Assembly: GCA_947500275.1 (NCBI GenBank)
Contig: CANMSW010000083.1
Coordinates: 1 to 9,089 of the forward strand
Length of the DNA: 9,089 bases
Direction: 5' to 3'
DNA from: Bacteriovoracaceae bacterium
GTDB taxonomy: Bacteria > Bdellovibrionota > UBA1018
Positions 1 through 4,882 of this stretch are shown piece by piece. Under the pieces are notes generated by a model. That model saw nothing but the letters and a program-made list of their open reading frames with translations, searched no databases and had not been told where the DNA came from. Every line of letters starts with the position of its first letter. Within the stretch, counting starts at the first letter, position 1. The translations under genes were made by a program, and so were the position numbers.

Positions 1-2
1 AA

Positions 3-566
3 CGCTACGTTGAAAAAATCCGCAAAGAATCTCGGATTACTTTTCGCGATTTCGACGTGAAGAACTTCCAGCGCGAAGTCGAAATTTGTTATGATATCTA
101 CAACTCTGCGTGGGAGAAGAACTGGGGATTCTTCCCGATGAGTCGCGAGGAGTTTTTCTTTGCTGCAAAAGACATGAAACTTGCTCTGGATCCGGAGTTT
201 GCGTTCATTGCTGAAGTCGGAGGAAAACCTGCTGGCTTCATGCTTGCGCTTCCCGACATGAACCACATTTTCAAAAGAATCCCCTCCGGAAAGCTCTTCC
301 CTACCGGGCTTTTCAAACTCCTACTCGGACGCAAACTTCTGAAAACCGTGCGCATCATTACGCTCGGCGTGAAGCCTGAGTTCCGTGGGAGCGGGATTTT
401 CGCTCTCTTCACGTATGAGTCATTCAAACGCGCAAAGCGCCGTGGACTCGTCGGCGGTGAAGCGTCTTGGATCCTCGAAGATAACGAGGCAATGAATAAG
501 CCATGGCGAGATCTTGGGGCGCCTCTCTATCGCCGTTGGCGCATTTACGAACGCGCGCTCTCTTAA
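3..566 (+). CDS. GNAT-like N-acyltransferase, C-terminal part (5' end outside window)
   Basis: The frame is open from the left edge with no start in bases 1-56. The GTG at 57 is an internal Val, because in-frame codons before it read as normal protein (RYVEKIRKESRITFRDFDV), so 187 residues of a longer protein are visible. The sequence matches, from memory, the C-terminal half of roughly 370-400 residue bacterial proteins annotated as GNAT-family N-acetyltransferases. Visible hallmarks are the block IYNSAWEKNWGFFPM near the start, the strand IAEVGGKPAGFMLALPD, and the acetyl-CoA pyrophosphate-loop-like motif LGVKPEFRGSGIF (R-G-x-G-I), followed by a helix and a C-terminal WRDLGAPLYRRWRIYE. GNAT enzymes transfer an acyl group from acyl-CoA to an amine; the substrate here is unknown. 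No signal peptide can be judged because the N-terminus is missing. The gene ends 34 bases before a strong terminator and converges on the lipocalin gene. Confidence 0.8.
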   Translation, partial: RYVEKIRKESRITFRDFDVKNFQREVEICYDIYNSAWEKNWGFFPMSREEFFFAAKDMKLALDPEFAFIAEVGGKPAGFMLALPDMNHIFKRIPSGKLFPTGLFKLLLGRKLLKTVRIITLGVKPEFRGSGIFALFTYESFKRAKRRGLVGGEASWILEDNEAMNKPWRDLGAPLYRRWRIYERALS

Positions 567-600
567 TCACGCGTTCGCGCGCAACCCGATCCTGCCAAAC

Positions 601-646
601 AAAAGCGGGCTTCAGAGTGATTCCTCTGAAGCCCGCTTTTGTTTTT
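601..646. terminator. Bidirectional intrinsic terminator between convergent genes
   Basis: A perfect 17-bp inverted repeat (601-617 pairs with 624-640) encloses a 6-base loop (618-623, TGATTC). The stem has a GC-rich core flanked by A and T runs. On the plus strand the stem ends in TTTT followed by GTTTTT; on the minus strand it ends in TTTT followed by GTTTGG. It lies 34 bases after the acyltransferase stop and 26 bases beyond the lipocalin stop, so it can end both convergent transcripts. It should be stronger in the plus direction. Confidence 0.93.
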
Positions 647-666
647 AAATTCGAAATTCGCTAAAA

Positions 667-1230
667 TTAAGGCTGAATCGTACGCTTGACGCGGCTGATA
701 TCGTAACCCTTGAGCGCCTGACGATCGAGGATTTCCTGAATCTGCGATTCTTCCATGTGGGGAGAACGGCTCAGGATCCAGAGGTAGTCTCGGCTAGGGT
801 GCCCAACCACTGAGTACTCGTAATCGCCACCGAGCTCGATCACCCAATAGTCGCCGCTGAAAGGCCAGAAAAACGAAACACTGAGCTTAGATGGAACGGA
901 AAGATCTGGAATCTTCGCTTTTCCATGAGCCACTTTCAATTCGCCCTCTAAGGAATCCACGAAGCAACGGTTGACGACGCGCACGGTCTTCTCGTTGATC
1001 AGAGAATACTCTGCTGTGGTTCCGGTGCAGCCCTTCTGAAAGCTTTGCGGGATAGCAGCGATTTCGTACCAAAGGCCCAGATAGCGACCCACCTGGAAAT
1101 CTTGAACCACTTCGAGCTCGGGAAGGTCAGGCCGAGCTTTACCGAAAGCATGGGAATTCTGAGCCTGACTCACGACAGCAGCGCTCAAAAGCAAAGCAAC
1201 CATCAACGCGTTTCGAATCATTTTCAACAT
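667..1230 (-). CDS. Exported Blc-type bacterial lipocalin
   Basis: A 187-residue protein of the bacterial lipocalin (Blc) family, beta-barrel proteins that bind fatty acids, lysophospholipids or similar hydrophobic ligands at the cell envelope. Residues 1-23 form a signal peptide (MLKMIRN, hydrophobic stretch, then S-Q-A before Gln24), fitting signal peptidase I. There is no lipobox Cys, so unlike E. coli Blc it is predicted to be soluble in the periplasm or secreted. Family marks are GRYLGLWYEIAAIP (48-61, the lipocalin G-x-W), Cys68 and Cys89 at the usual pair positions, and VVGHPSRDYLWILSR (141-155). Length fits the family. The start at 1230 is chosen because AGGGGG lies just upstream, although its 3-base spacing is short; ATG at 1221 or TTG at 1227 would be spaced 12 or 6. 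It is 91 bases downstream of the cytochrome gene on the same strand, so it could be co-transcribed or have its own promoter. Confidence 0.93.
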   Translation of the reverse strand: MLKMIRNALMVALLLSAAVVSQAQNSHAFGKARPDLPELEVVQDFQVGRYLGLWYEIAAIPQSFQKGCTGTTAEYSLINEKTVRVVNRCFVDSLEGELKVAHGKAKIPDLSVPSKLSVSFFWPFSGDYWVIELGGDYEYSVVGHPSRDYLWILSRSPHMEESQIQEILDRQALKGYDISRVKRTIQP

Positions 1231-1233
1231 AGG

Positions 1234-1239
1234 CCCCCT
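1234..1239 (-). promoter_or_regulatory. Ribosome binding site of the lipocalin gene
   Basis: The minus strand reads AGGGGG followed by CCT and ATG. Spacing to the ATG at 1230 is only 3 bases, and to the next ATG (1221) it is 12, so it supports translation starting here but does not settle which codon is used. All candidates give the same mature protein after signal-peptide removal. Confidence 0.55.
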
Positions 1240-1275
1240 GCTACCCGAGCATGCACTAAAGTTCAAATAAGATTA

Positions 1276-1291
1276 AACTGATGCAACAGTT
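1276..1291. promoter_or_regulatory. 16-bp near-palindrome upstream of the lipocalin gene (operator-like, or weak hairpin)
   Basis: AACTGATGCAACAGTT is a 16-bp palindrome with one mismatched pair; arms AACTG/CAGTT are perfect and the centre is TGCA. It is 45 bases upstream of the lipocalin start and 30 bases past the cytochrome stop. As DNA it resembles a dimeric repressor site. As minus-strand RNA it would be a short hairpin followed by UUAAUCUUAUUU, a possible weak terminator. I cannot tell these apart from the sequence. Confidence 0.3.
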
Positions 1292-1305
1292 GGGGCGATT
1301 GAGAT

Positions 1306-1319
1306 GCCGACGTGTCGGC
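1306..1319 (-). other. Short hairpin just after the cytochrome stop codon
   Basis: GCCGAC/GTCGGC arms (1306-1311 and 1314-1319) are perfect, with a 2-base centre (a 5-bp stem with a 4-base loop is more realistic in RNA). The hairpin begins 2 bases after the stop codon of the cytochrome gene. No T-tract follows, so it is not a standard intrinsic terminator; it could stabilise the 3' end or act with Rho. Confidence 0.35.
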
Positions 1320-1321
1320 CG

Positions 1322-2338
1322 TCAACCGGAGGGCAAGGCCTGCGAAACGACCGCAGCGGCACCCGACGCACCGCGAACGGCATCCGACTGCCCCGCTTCA
1401 AGCGCTTCAGACCGAACGGCTTCCCAGTAGCTCCGCAAGGATTGCCAATCCCGGTCGTTCAAAGCCGGGGTCCCTTTGACCGTTCGATGTAAAGGAGAAA
1501 ACGCCTTTGAGTCGAGTGCGGTCAGATGAGAGGGACTCGACTTCACCTTCTCGCCGCCACTCGGCAAACTCGCTGGAGCCACCGATACAGGTCGCGCCCC
1601 CGTCAACAAAGGCGCACGCCCGGACTCGTGACACGCCAAGCAGCTATTCAAAAAGACTTTTTCACCGCGAACGGCGATGGGATCCGTCCTCCGGCGAAGA
1701 ATGGAGGAACTGAAGCGCTCGCGAGAAGAGGCGAGCTCAATCCTCCCAACATTCTCTAAAAAGAAACTCTCCAGGGGCGCCCCTTCGGCTTGGATCCGGG
1801 CCTGGCTCGATTGCGGCGGGATTGCCGTCAGCGCCCCAAGCGCACGGCCTTCGCGGCTCCACGCCATCAGAAACGGAAACTTTTTCAGAAGCGCTCGCGG
1901 GATCAAAGCACGCGCATCGCCTGTAGAGGAATGGAGGACGATCAAATCCACCTGGGCACGCTCTTCGACCAGCATTCCGTCGAGCGCCGACTGGATCACG
2001 TCGGAAAGGAGAACCCCTTTCCACTCCTGCTTACGGCCTGACTGAGGAGTCTGTCCCCCCATCAGGTTCCCCGGCCAAGACTCCACCAGGGTCTTAGCGG
2101 GACCTAAATTCCGAACTTCGAGTAACGAAAAACTTTTCAGTGCTTTCCAGCCCGAGTCCCCCAGGGTCCGGCGGCCAATTTCTAAGGTCACCTGAGGTGC
2201 CAAAGCGGAATCGACCAGCGGGACCCCACCCGCCCAAGAAACCGGCCCGGCGGCCCCCAGAGCGGCAAAACTGAGTGCCACGGCAAGCGAAGCGGACCAA
2301 AGGCCAATGCACGGACTGAACGAGTGTCGAGGCTTCAT
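1322..2338 (-). CDS. Exported c-type cytochrome with N-terminal molybdopterin-oxidoreductase-like domain
   Basis: A 338-residue protein. Residues 1-36 form a signal peptide (KPRH, then a hydrophobic stretch, then V-S-W-A before Gly37), so it should act in the periplasm, where c-type haem is attached. Residues about 48-203 resemble the sulfite-oxidase/YedY-type molybdopterin-binding fold: WKGVLLSDVI (106-115), ALIPRALLKKFPFLMAWSREGRAL (144-167, with the usual Tyr/Phe-Pro-x-Leu-x-Ala) and ESFFLENVGRIEL (190-202). This domain contains no Cys, so the molybdenum-coordinating Cys of active sulfite-oxidase-type enzymes is missing. Residues about 220-310 form a monohaem cytochrome c domain with CLACH (233-237) and the closing helix ALNDRDWQSLRSYW (292-305). 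No Met follows the haem motif; His271 or His284 could be the second axial ligand. The start ATG lacks a clear Shine-Dalgarno sequence, but no better start exists before the upstream in-frame stop. Role in electron transfer is inferred; partners are unknown. Confidence 0.82.
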   Translation of the reverse strand: MKPRHSFSPCIGLWSASLAVALSFAALGAAGPVSWAGGVPLVDSALAPQVTLEIGRRTLGDSGWKALKSFSLLEVRNLGPAKTLVESWPGNLMGGQTPQSGRKQEWKGVLLSDVIQSALDGMLVEERAQVDLIVLHSSTGDARALIPRALLKKFPFLMAWSREGRALGALTAIPPQSSQARIQAEGAPLESFFLENVGRIELASSRERFSSSILRRRTDPIAVRGEKVFLNSCLACHESGRAPLLTGARPVSVAPASLPSGGEKVKSSPSHLTALDSKAFSPLHRTVKGTPALNDRDWQSLRSYWEAVRSEALEAGQSDAVRGASGAAAVVSQALPSG

Positions 2339-2348
2339 GGGTGAGAAC

Positions 2349-2366
2349 TTTCGAAAAGTTTCGAAA
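2349..2366. promoter_or_regulatory. Paired TTTCGAAA palindromes (operator-like)
   Basis: Two identical 8-bp palindromes TTTCGAAA (2349-2356 and 2359-2366) sit exactly 10 bp apart, within the tandem repeat TTTCGAAAAG/TTTCGAAAAC. The spacing places both on the same face of the helix. They lie 11-28 bases upstream of the cytochrome start codon and just downstream of the candidate minus-strand -10, in the predicted leader, where a bound repressor would block transcription. No regulator is identified. Confidence 0.45.
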
Positions 2367-2377
2367 ACATTCCTTAT

Positions 2378-2406
2378 ATTTCAACCGCTTGCCGGCCTGA
2401 CGTCAA
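2378..2406 (-). promoter_or_regulatory. Candidate sigma-70 promoter for the cytochrome gene
   Basis: On the minus strand TTGACG (2406-2401, 5 of 6 to consensus) is followed after exactly 17 bases by TGAAAT (2383-2378, 4 of 6). Transcription would begin near 2371, giving a leader of about 33 bases before ATG 2338 that contains the paired TTTCGAAA palindromes. The -35 overlaps an 8-bp palindrome TGACGTCA (2398-2405). The opposite strand carries TATATT at 2375-2380, a good -10 but without a recognisable -35. Confidence 0.4.
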
Positions 2407-2530
2407 GCACCACCCGCCTTCAAAGTGAAAGAGAGGCAAAGGTTGGGCAAAAGCAAAAAGCGGAACAAAAAACGAGGGTTGCTGCATTCTGGGAGGGCGT
2501 GCTAAGAAAGCCACCAAGACTGGTACCTCG

Positions 2531-2563
2531 AAAGTGGGCCGATCCAATCGCCCGCTTTTTTTT
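2531..2563 (+). terminator. Terminator-like hairpin in the rimP leader (possible attenuator)
   Basis: AAAGTGGG (2531-2538) pairs with CCCGCTTT (2551-2558) with one G-U pair. The stem continues as CGAT (2540-2543) with ATCG (2547-2550) after one bulged C, closing on a 3-base loop. Eight T residues follow the GC-rich part (2556-2563), the form of an intrinsic terminator. No gene on the plus strand ends just before it, so it would stop transcripts starting in the leader, 137 bases ahead of rimP. The segment AAAAAGCGG at 2455-2463 is exactly complementary to 2552-2560 (3' arm plus T-tract) and could act as an antiterminator. Confidence 0.6.
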
Positions 2564-2690
2564 CGCCCAAAATGGGATGCGGACCGATCAGATCTCCCTG
2601 TTTTTTGGCCTTTTTCGGCATTTTGCTGAAAGCAAAAGACGGACGAGAGACACGGAGATCGCGCCTCAAGGCGACCACAAGAGACTAGTA

Positions 2691-2696
2691 AAAGGA
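2691..2696 (+). promoter_or_regulatory. Ribosome binding site that sets the rimP start
   Basis: AAAGGA precedes ATG 2700 by 3 bases (4 from the AGG core). The next in-frame ATG, at 2712, has only GGAAAG ending one base before it. This favours 2700 over 2712 and over start codons far upstream in the open frame. Confidence 0.6.
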
Positions 2697-2699
2697 TTC

Positions 2700-3440
2700 A
2701 TGTCGGAAAGAATGGAATTAAAAACGGAAAACCAAACCAGCACCTCGAACGCTACTCCTGCGTCGTTGAGGCTTATTGGCGTTCCCCAGCATTCCCAGCC
2801 CCATGCTGACCTCTGGTCGCGGATCACTCCCCTTCTCGAAACACTCGGCTATGAACTGATCCACTTGGAAGCCCACATCGGCCGCCAAAAAATTCTTCGA
2901 CTGTTTATAGAGCACTTGGAATGGAGCAAAGGCGGAATCGGGATCGAAGATTGCGCAAAAGTGAGCCGCGCTCTCGACGAAGCGCTCGACACGATGGAAG
3001 AAGTCGAAGGCACTTTCAAGGGAGCCTACGAGCTTGAAGTGTCGTCCCCTGGCGTCGATCGCCCACTTCGCAACGTCCGTGACTTTGAACGATTCAAGGG
3101 ACGAGAAGTCCGCCTCTATCTCGACCGACCCTTGACCGCCGCAGAGGCTTCGAATGAAGCTTTTTGCGCGAAACACCCCAAGCAAAAAACTTTCTTAGGA
3201 ATTTCCCAAGGGGCAACCGCCCAGGGAATGATTCTGCTCGACGTGATGAAGGACGAGGGAACGTCGGGAAAAACAAAAGGTCGGCCAAGCCCAGCTTCAA
3301 AAGTGGGGAAAAAAGGGACGGAGTCAGCGTTACCGCGCATTACGCTCCCACCTGAGCTGATCACTAAAGCCAACCTGGAACCAGACTATGATGCTTCTGG
3401 TACGCCAGTCGGAGAAATCGAGGGAGGAACCGAACTATGA
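2700..3440 (+). CDS. rimP: Ribosome maturation factor RimP
   Basis: RimP binds the 30S subunit and assists late assembly in the cytoplasm. Predicted length is 246 residues, clearly longer than the usual 150 or so. Residues 1-34 are a polar Ser/Thr/Asn-rich tail of no known function. The N-terminal RimP domain runs from about 36 to 120: LWSRITPLLETLGYELIHLE (38-57), LRLFIE (66-71), then GIGIEDCAKVSRALDEALD (79-97), and the family signature LEVSSPGVDRPL (112-123). The C-terminal SH3-like domain (about 124-230) starts with FERFKGREVRLYL but has an insertion at about 144-163 (containing Cys156) and a basic, Gly/Ser/Lys-rich insertion at about 185-210, before the conserved close ITKANLEPDYD (221-231). 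The stop overlaps the nusA start in ATGA, so translation of the two is probably coupled. First gene of the operon, as in most bacteria. Confidence 0.93.
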   Translation: MSERMELKTENQTSTSNATPASLRLIGVPQHSQPHADLWSRITPLLETLGYELIHLEAHIGRQKILRLFIEHLEWSKGGIGIEDCAKVSRALDEALDTMEEVEGTFKGAYELEVSSPGVDRPLRNVRDFERFKGREVRLYLDRPLTAAEASNEAFCAKHPKQKTFLGISQGATAQGMILLDVMKDEGTSGKTKGRPSPASKVGKKGTESALPRITLPPELITKANLEPDYDASGTPVGEIEGGTEL

Positions 3441-4882
3441 ACGCAACCGAACTCAGTCGCGTGATCGAATCCGTAGGTAAAGACCGCGGGATCAAGAGAG
3501 AGATCATCATCAGTGCTCTTGAGCAGGCTATTCTTATGGCGGCTCAAAAGAAATACGGGCCTCATGCCATCCTCGAAGCTCACTACAATGCAGATACGAA
3601 CGAAATCGATCTGTTCCTCTTCAAGAAGGTCGTCGATAGCGAAGACGATATGCTCGAAGAGTCGGAAGAGATTAAAATCGAGGAAGCTCGTAAGCTCGAC
3701 TCAGAAGCCGTCCTTGGCGATGAGATCGGCGTAAAAGTCGAAACTCCAGATTTTGGACGAATCGACGCGCAAACCGCAAAGCAAGTGATCTTTCAAAAGG
3801 TCCGCGATGCCGAGCGCGAGATCGTTTATAACGAGTACATCCACCGCAAAGGCGAAATCATCACTGGGATCGCCCGCCGTGTGGAGCGTGGAAATCTGGT
3901 CATCGACTTGGGCAAAACCGACGCACTCTTGCCTCGTTCAGAAATTATTCCTGGCGAGCAGTTTAAGCCGGGCGATCGAGTCCAAGCTTATCTGGCCGAC
4001 GTTGCGCTCAGTACCCGTGGACCCCAAATCTACTTGTCGCGCACTTCTCCAAAGTACCTCATGAAGCTCTTCGAAATCGAAGTTCCTGAGATCCGTGAAG
4101 GCATTGTTGAGATTAAACTCTGCTCCCGCGAACCTGGGGCCCGTTCGAAAATTGCGGTCACTTCCAAAGATCGCGATGTGGATCCAGTCGGCGCATGCGT
4201 CGGTATGAAAGGGATTCGCGTTCAGAACGTCATTGCCGAACTCCGCGGTGAAAAAATCGATATTATCCCATGGACCGACAATATCGCGATGTTCGTTCGC
4301 TCGGCTTTGTCTCCTGCTGAAATTTCGTCAGTAAAAATGGACGAGCGCAGCAAGACGATGGAGATCATGGTCGAAGACGATCAACTTTCCCTCGCAATTG
4401 GCCGTCGCGGACAGAACGTCCGCCTGGCTGCACAGATCACCGGATGGAAGCTCGATATCATCTCGAAATCGAAACTCCAGAAACGCATGCAAGACTCGTT
4501 GTTCATCTTCAAGCACATCGAAGGCGTCAACGAGACCCTTGCTCAGGCCATCTATCAAGCAGGCTTCGTAAACTGCCGCCAAGTAGCGGACAGTGATCTC
4601 GATACCTTGCAACGGATCCCTGGATACGGCGACGAAGCGGCTGCCCGTAAGCTCCATGAAGGCGCTCTCGCTGCAATCGAGAAGTTCGGAGACAAGGTAC
4701 TGACGGGCGGGGCGCCAATGGCTCCTCTCTCCTTGACCGAAAGCGCTGTCGAGGCCGCAGCTGGGCGCGATGCAAAAGCAGATGCTGAAGAGCGTTTGCG
4801 TGCCGCACTTCGGGAACAAACCAAGCAAAACATGACGGATTCCACAGCCGCGCAAGGCTCCGGAGACACGACGAATGGTTGA
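3437..4882 (+). CDS. nusA: Transcription termination/antitermination factor NusA
   Basis: NusA binds RNA polymerase and nascent RNA and modulates pausing, intrinsic and Rho-dependent termination and antitermination. The 481-residue product has the N-terminal polymerase-binding domain (1 to about 130), starting with LSRVIESVGKDRGIKREII. The S1 domain (about 137-205) begins RKGEIITGIARRVERG. KH1 (about 225-285) carries GMKG at 256-259 with VDPVGACVGMKGIRVQN. KH2 (about 290-350) carries GRRG at 322-325 with LAIGRRGQNVRLA. A helix-hairpin-helix type C-terminal region follows (about 365-430, IPGYG 394-398). The last 45 or so residues are Ala/Glu/Asp-rich and probably disordered. I see only one C-terminal repeat, not the two acidic repeats of E. 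coli NusA. Start is fixed by AGGGAGGA (3421-3428) ahead of ATG. It overlaps rimP by 4 bases and infB by 8, leaving no room for the ylxR gene often found next. Confidence 0.97.
   Translation: MNATELSRVIESVGKDRGIKREIIISALEQAILMAAQKKYGPHAILEAHYNADTNEIDLFLFKKVVDSEDDMLEESEEIKIEEARKLDSEAVLGDEIGVKVETPDFGRIDAQTAKQVIFQKVRDAEREIVYNEYIHRKGEIITGIARRVERGNLVIDLGKTDALLPRSEIIPGEQFKPGDRVQAYLADVALSTRGPQIYLSRTSPKYLMKLFEIEVPEIREGIVEIKLCSREPGARSKIAVTSKDRDVDPVGACVGMKGIRVQNVIAELRGEKIDIIPWTDNIAMFVRSALSPAEISSVKMDERSKTMEIMVEDDQLSLAIGRRGQNVRLAAQITGWKLDIISKSKLQKRMQDSLFIFKHIEGVNETLAQAIYQAGFVNCRQVADSDLDTLQRIPGYGDEAAARKLHEGALAAIEKFGDKVLTGGAPMAPLSLTESAVEAAAGRDAKADAEERLRAALREQTKQNMTDSTAAQGSGDTTNG

Larger units (their letters stand above)
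2339..2699 (+). other. Gene-free divergent region and leader of the rimP operon
   Basis: These 361 bases separate the cytochrome gene from rimP. They hold the candidate minus-strand promoter and paired palindromes (2349-2406), an A- and G-rich stretch (about 2420-2480), a terminator-like hairpin (2531-2563), T-rich runs (2601-2615), a 7-bp hairpin TTTTGCT-GAA-AGCAAAA (2621-2637), a small hairpin CGCC-TCAA-GGCG (2662-2673) and the rimP ribosome site. The rimP reading frame happens to be open through the whole region, but its translation looks like nothing in the RimP family. No tRNA is present, unlike E. coli, where metY precedes this operon. I see no convincing plus-strand promoter. Confidence 0.6.

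Noticed and set aside
57..566. GTG at 57 as the true start of the acyltransferase gene
   Set aside because: The frame is open to the left edge and the upstream codons read as family-like sequence, so the gene starts outside the window.
1507..2045. Plus-strand open frames opposite the cytochrome gene
   Set aside because: Their translations are Arg/Pro/Ser-rich with no family features, as expected from the antisense strand of a GC-rich gene, while the minus strand encodes a signal peptide and a haem motif.
2094..2384. Minus-strand ORF starting at 2384 with AAGG just before it
   Set aside because: It lies in another frame over the cytochrome 5' end, has no recognisable features, and competes with a protein that has a clear signal peptide and domains.
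2398..2405. Palindrome TGACGTCA as a separate operator
   Set aside because: A single 8-bp palindrome is weak evidence; it is noted only because it overlaps the candidate -35.
2420..2530. A tRNA gene ahead of rimP, as metY in E. coli
   Set aside because: No T-arm consensus (GTTCGAATC type), no acceptor-stem pairing and no cloverleaf could be found in the leader.
2621..2637. Hairpin TTTTGCT-GAA-AGCAAAA as a second terminator before rimP
   Set aside because: The stem is A/T-rich and is followed by GACGGACGAG rather than a T-tract, so it lacks terminator form; it may be a minor leader structure.
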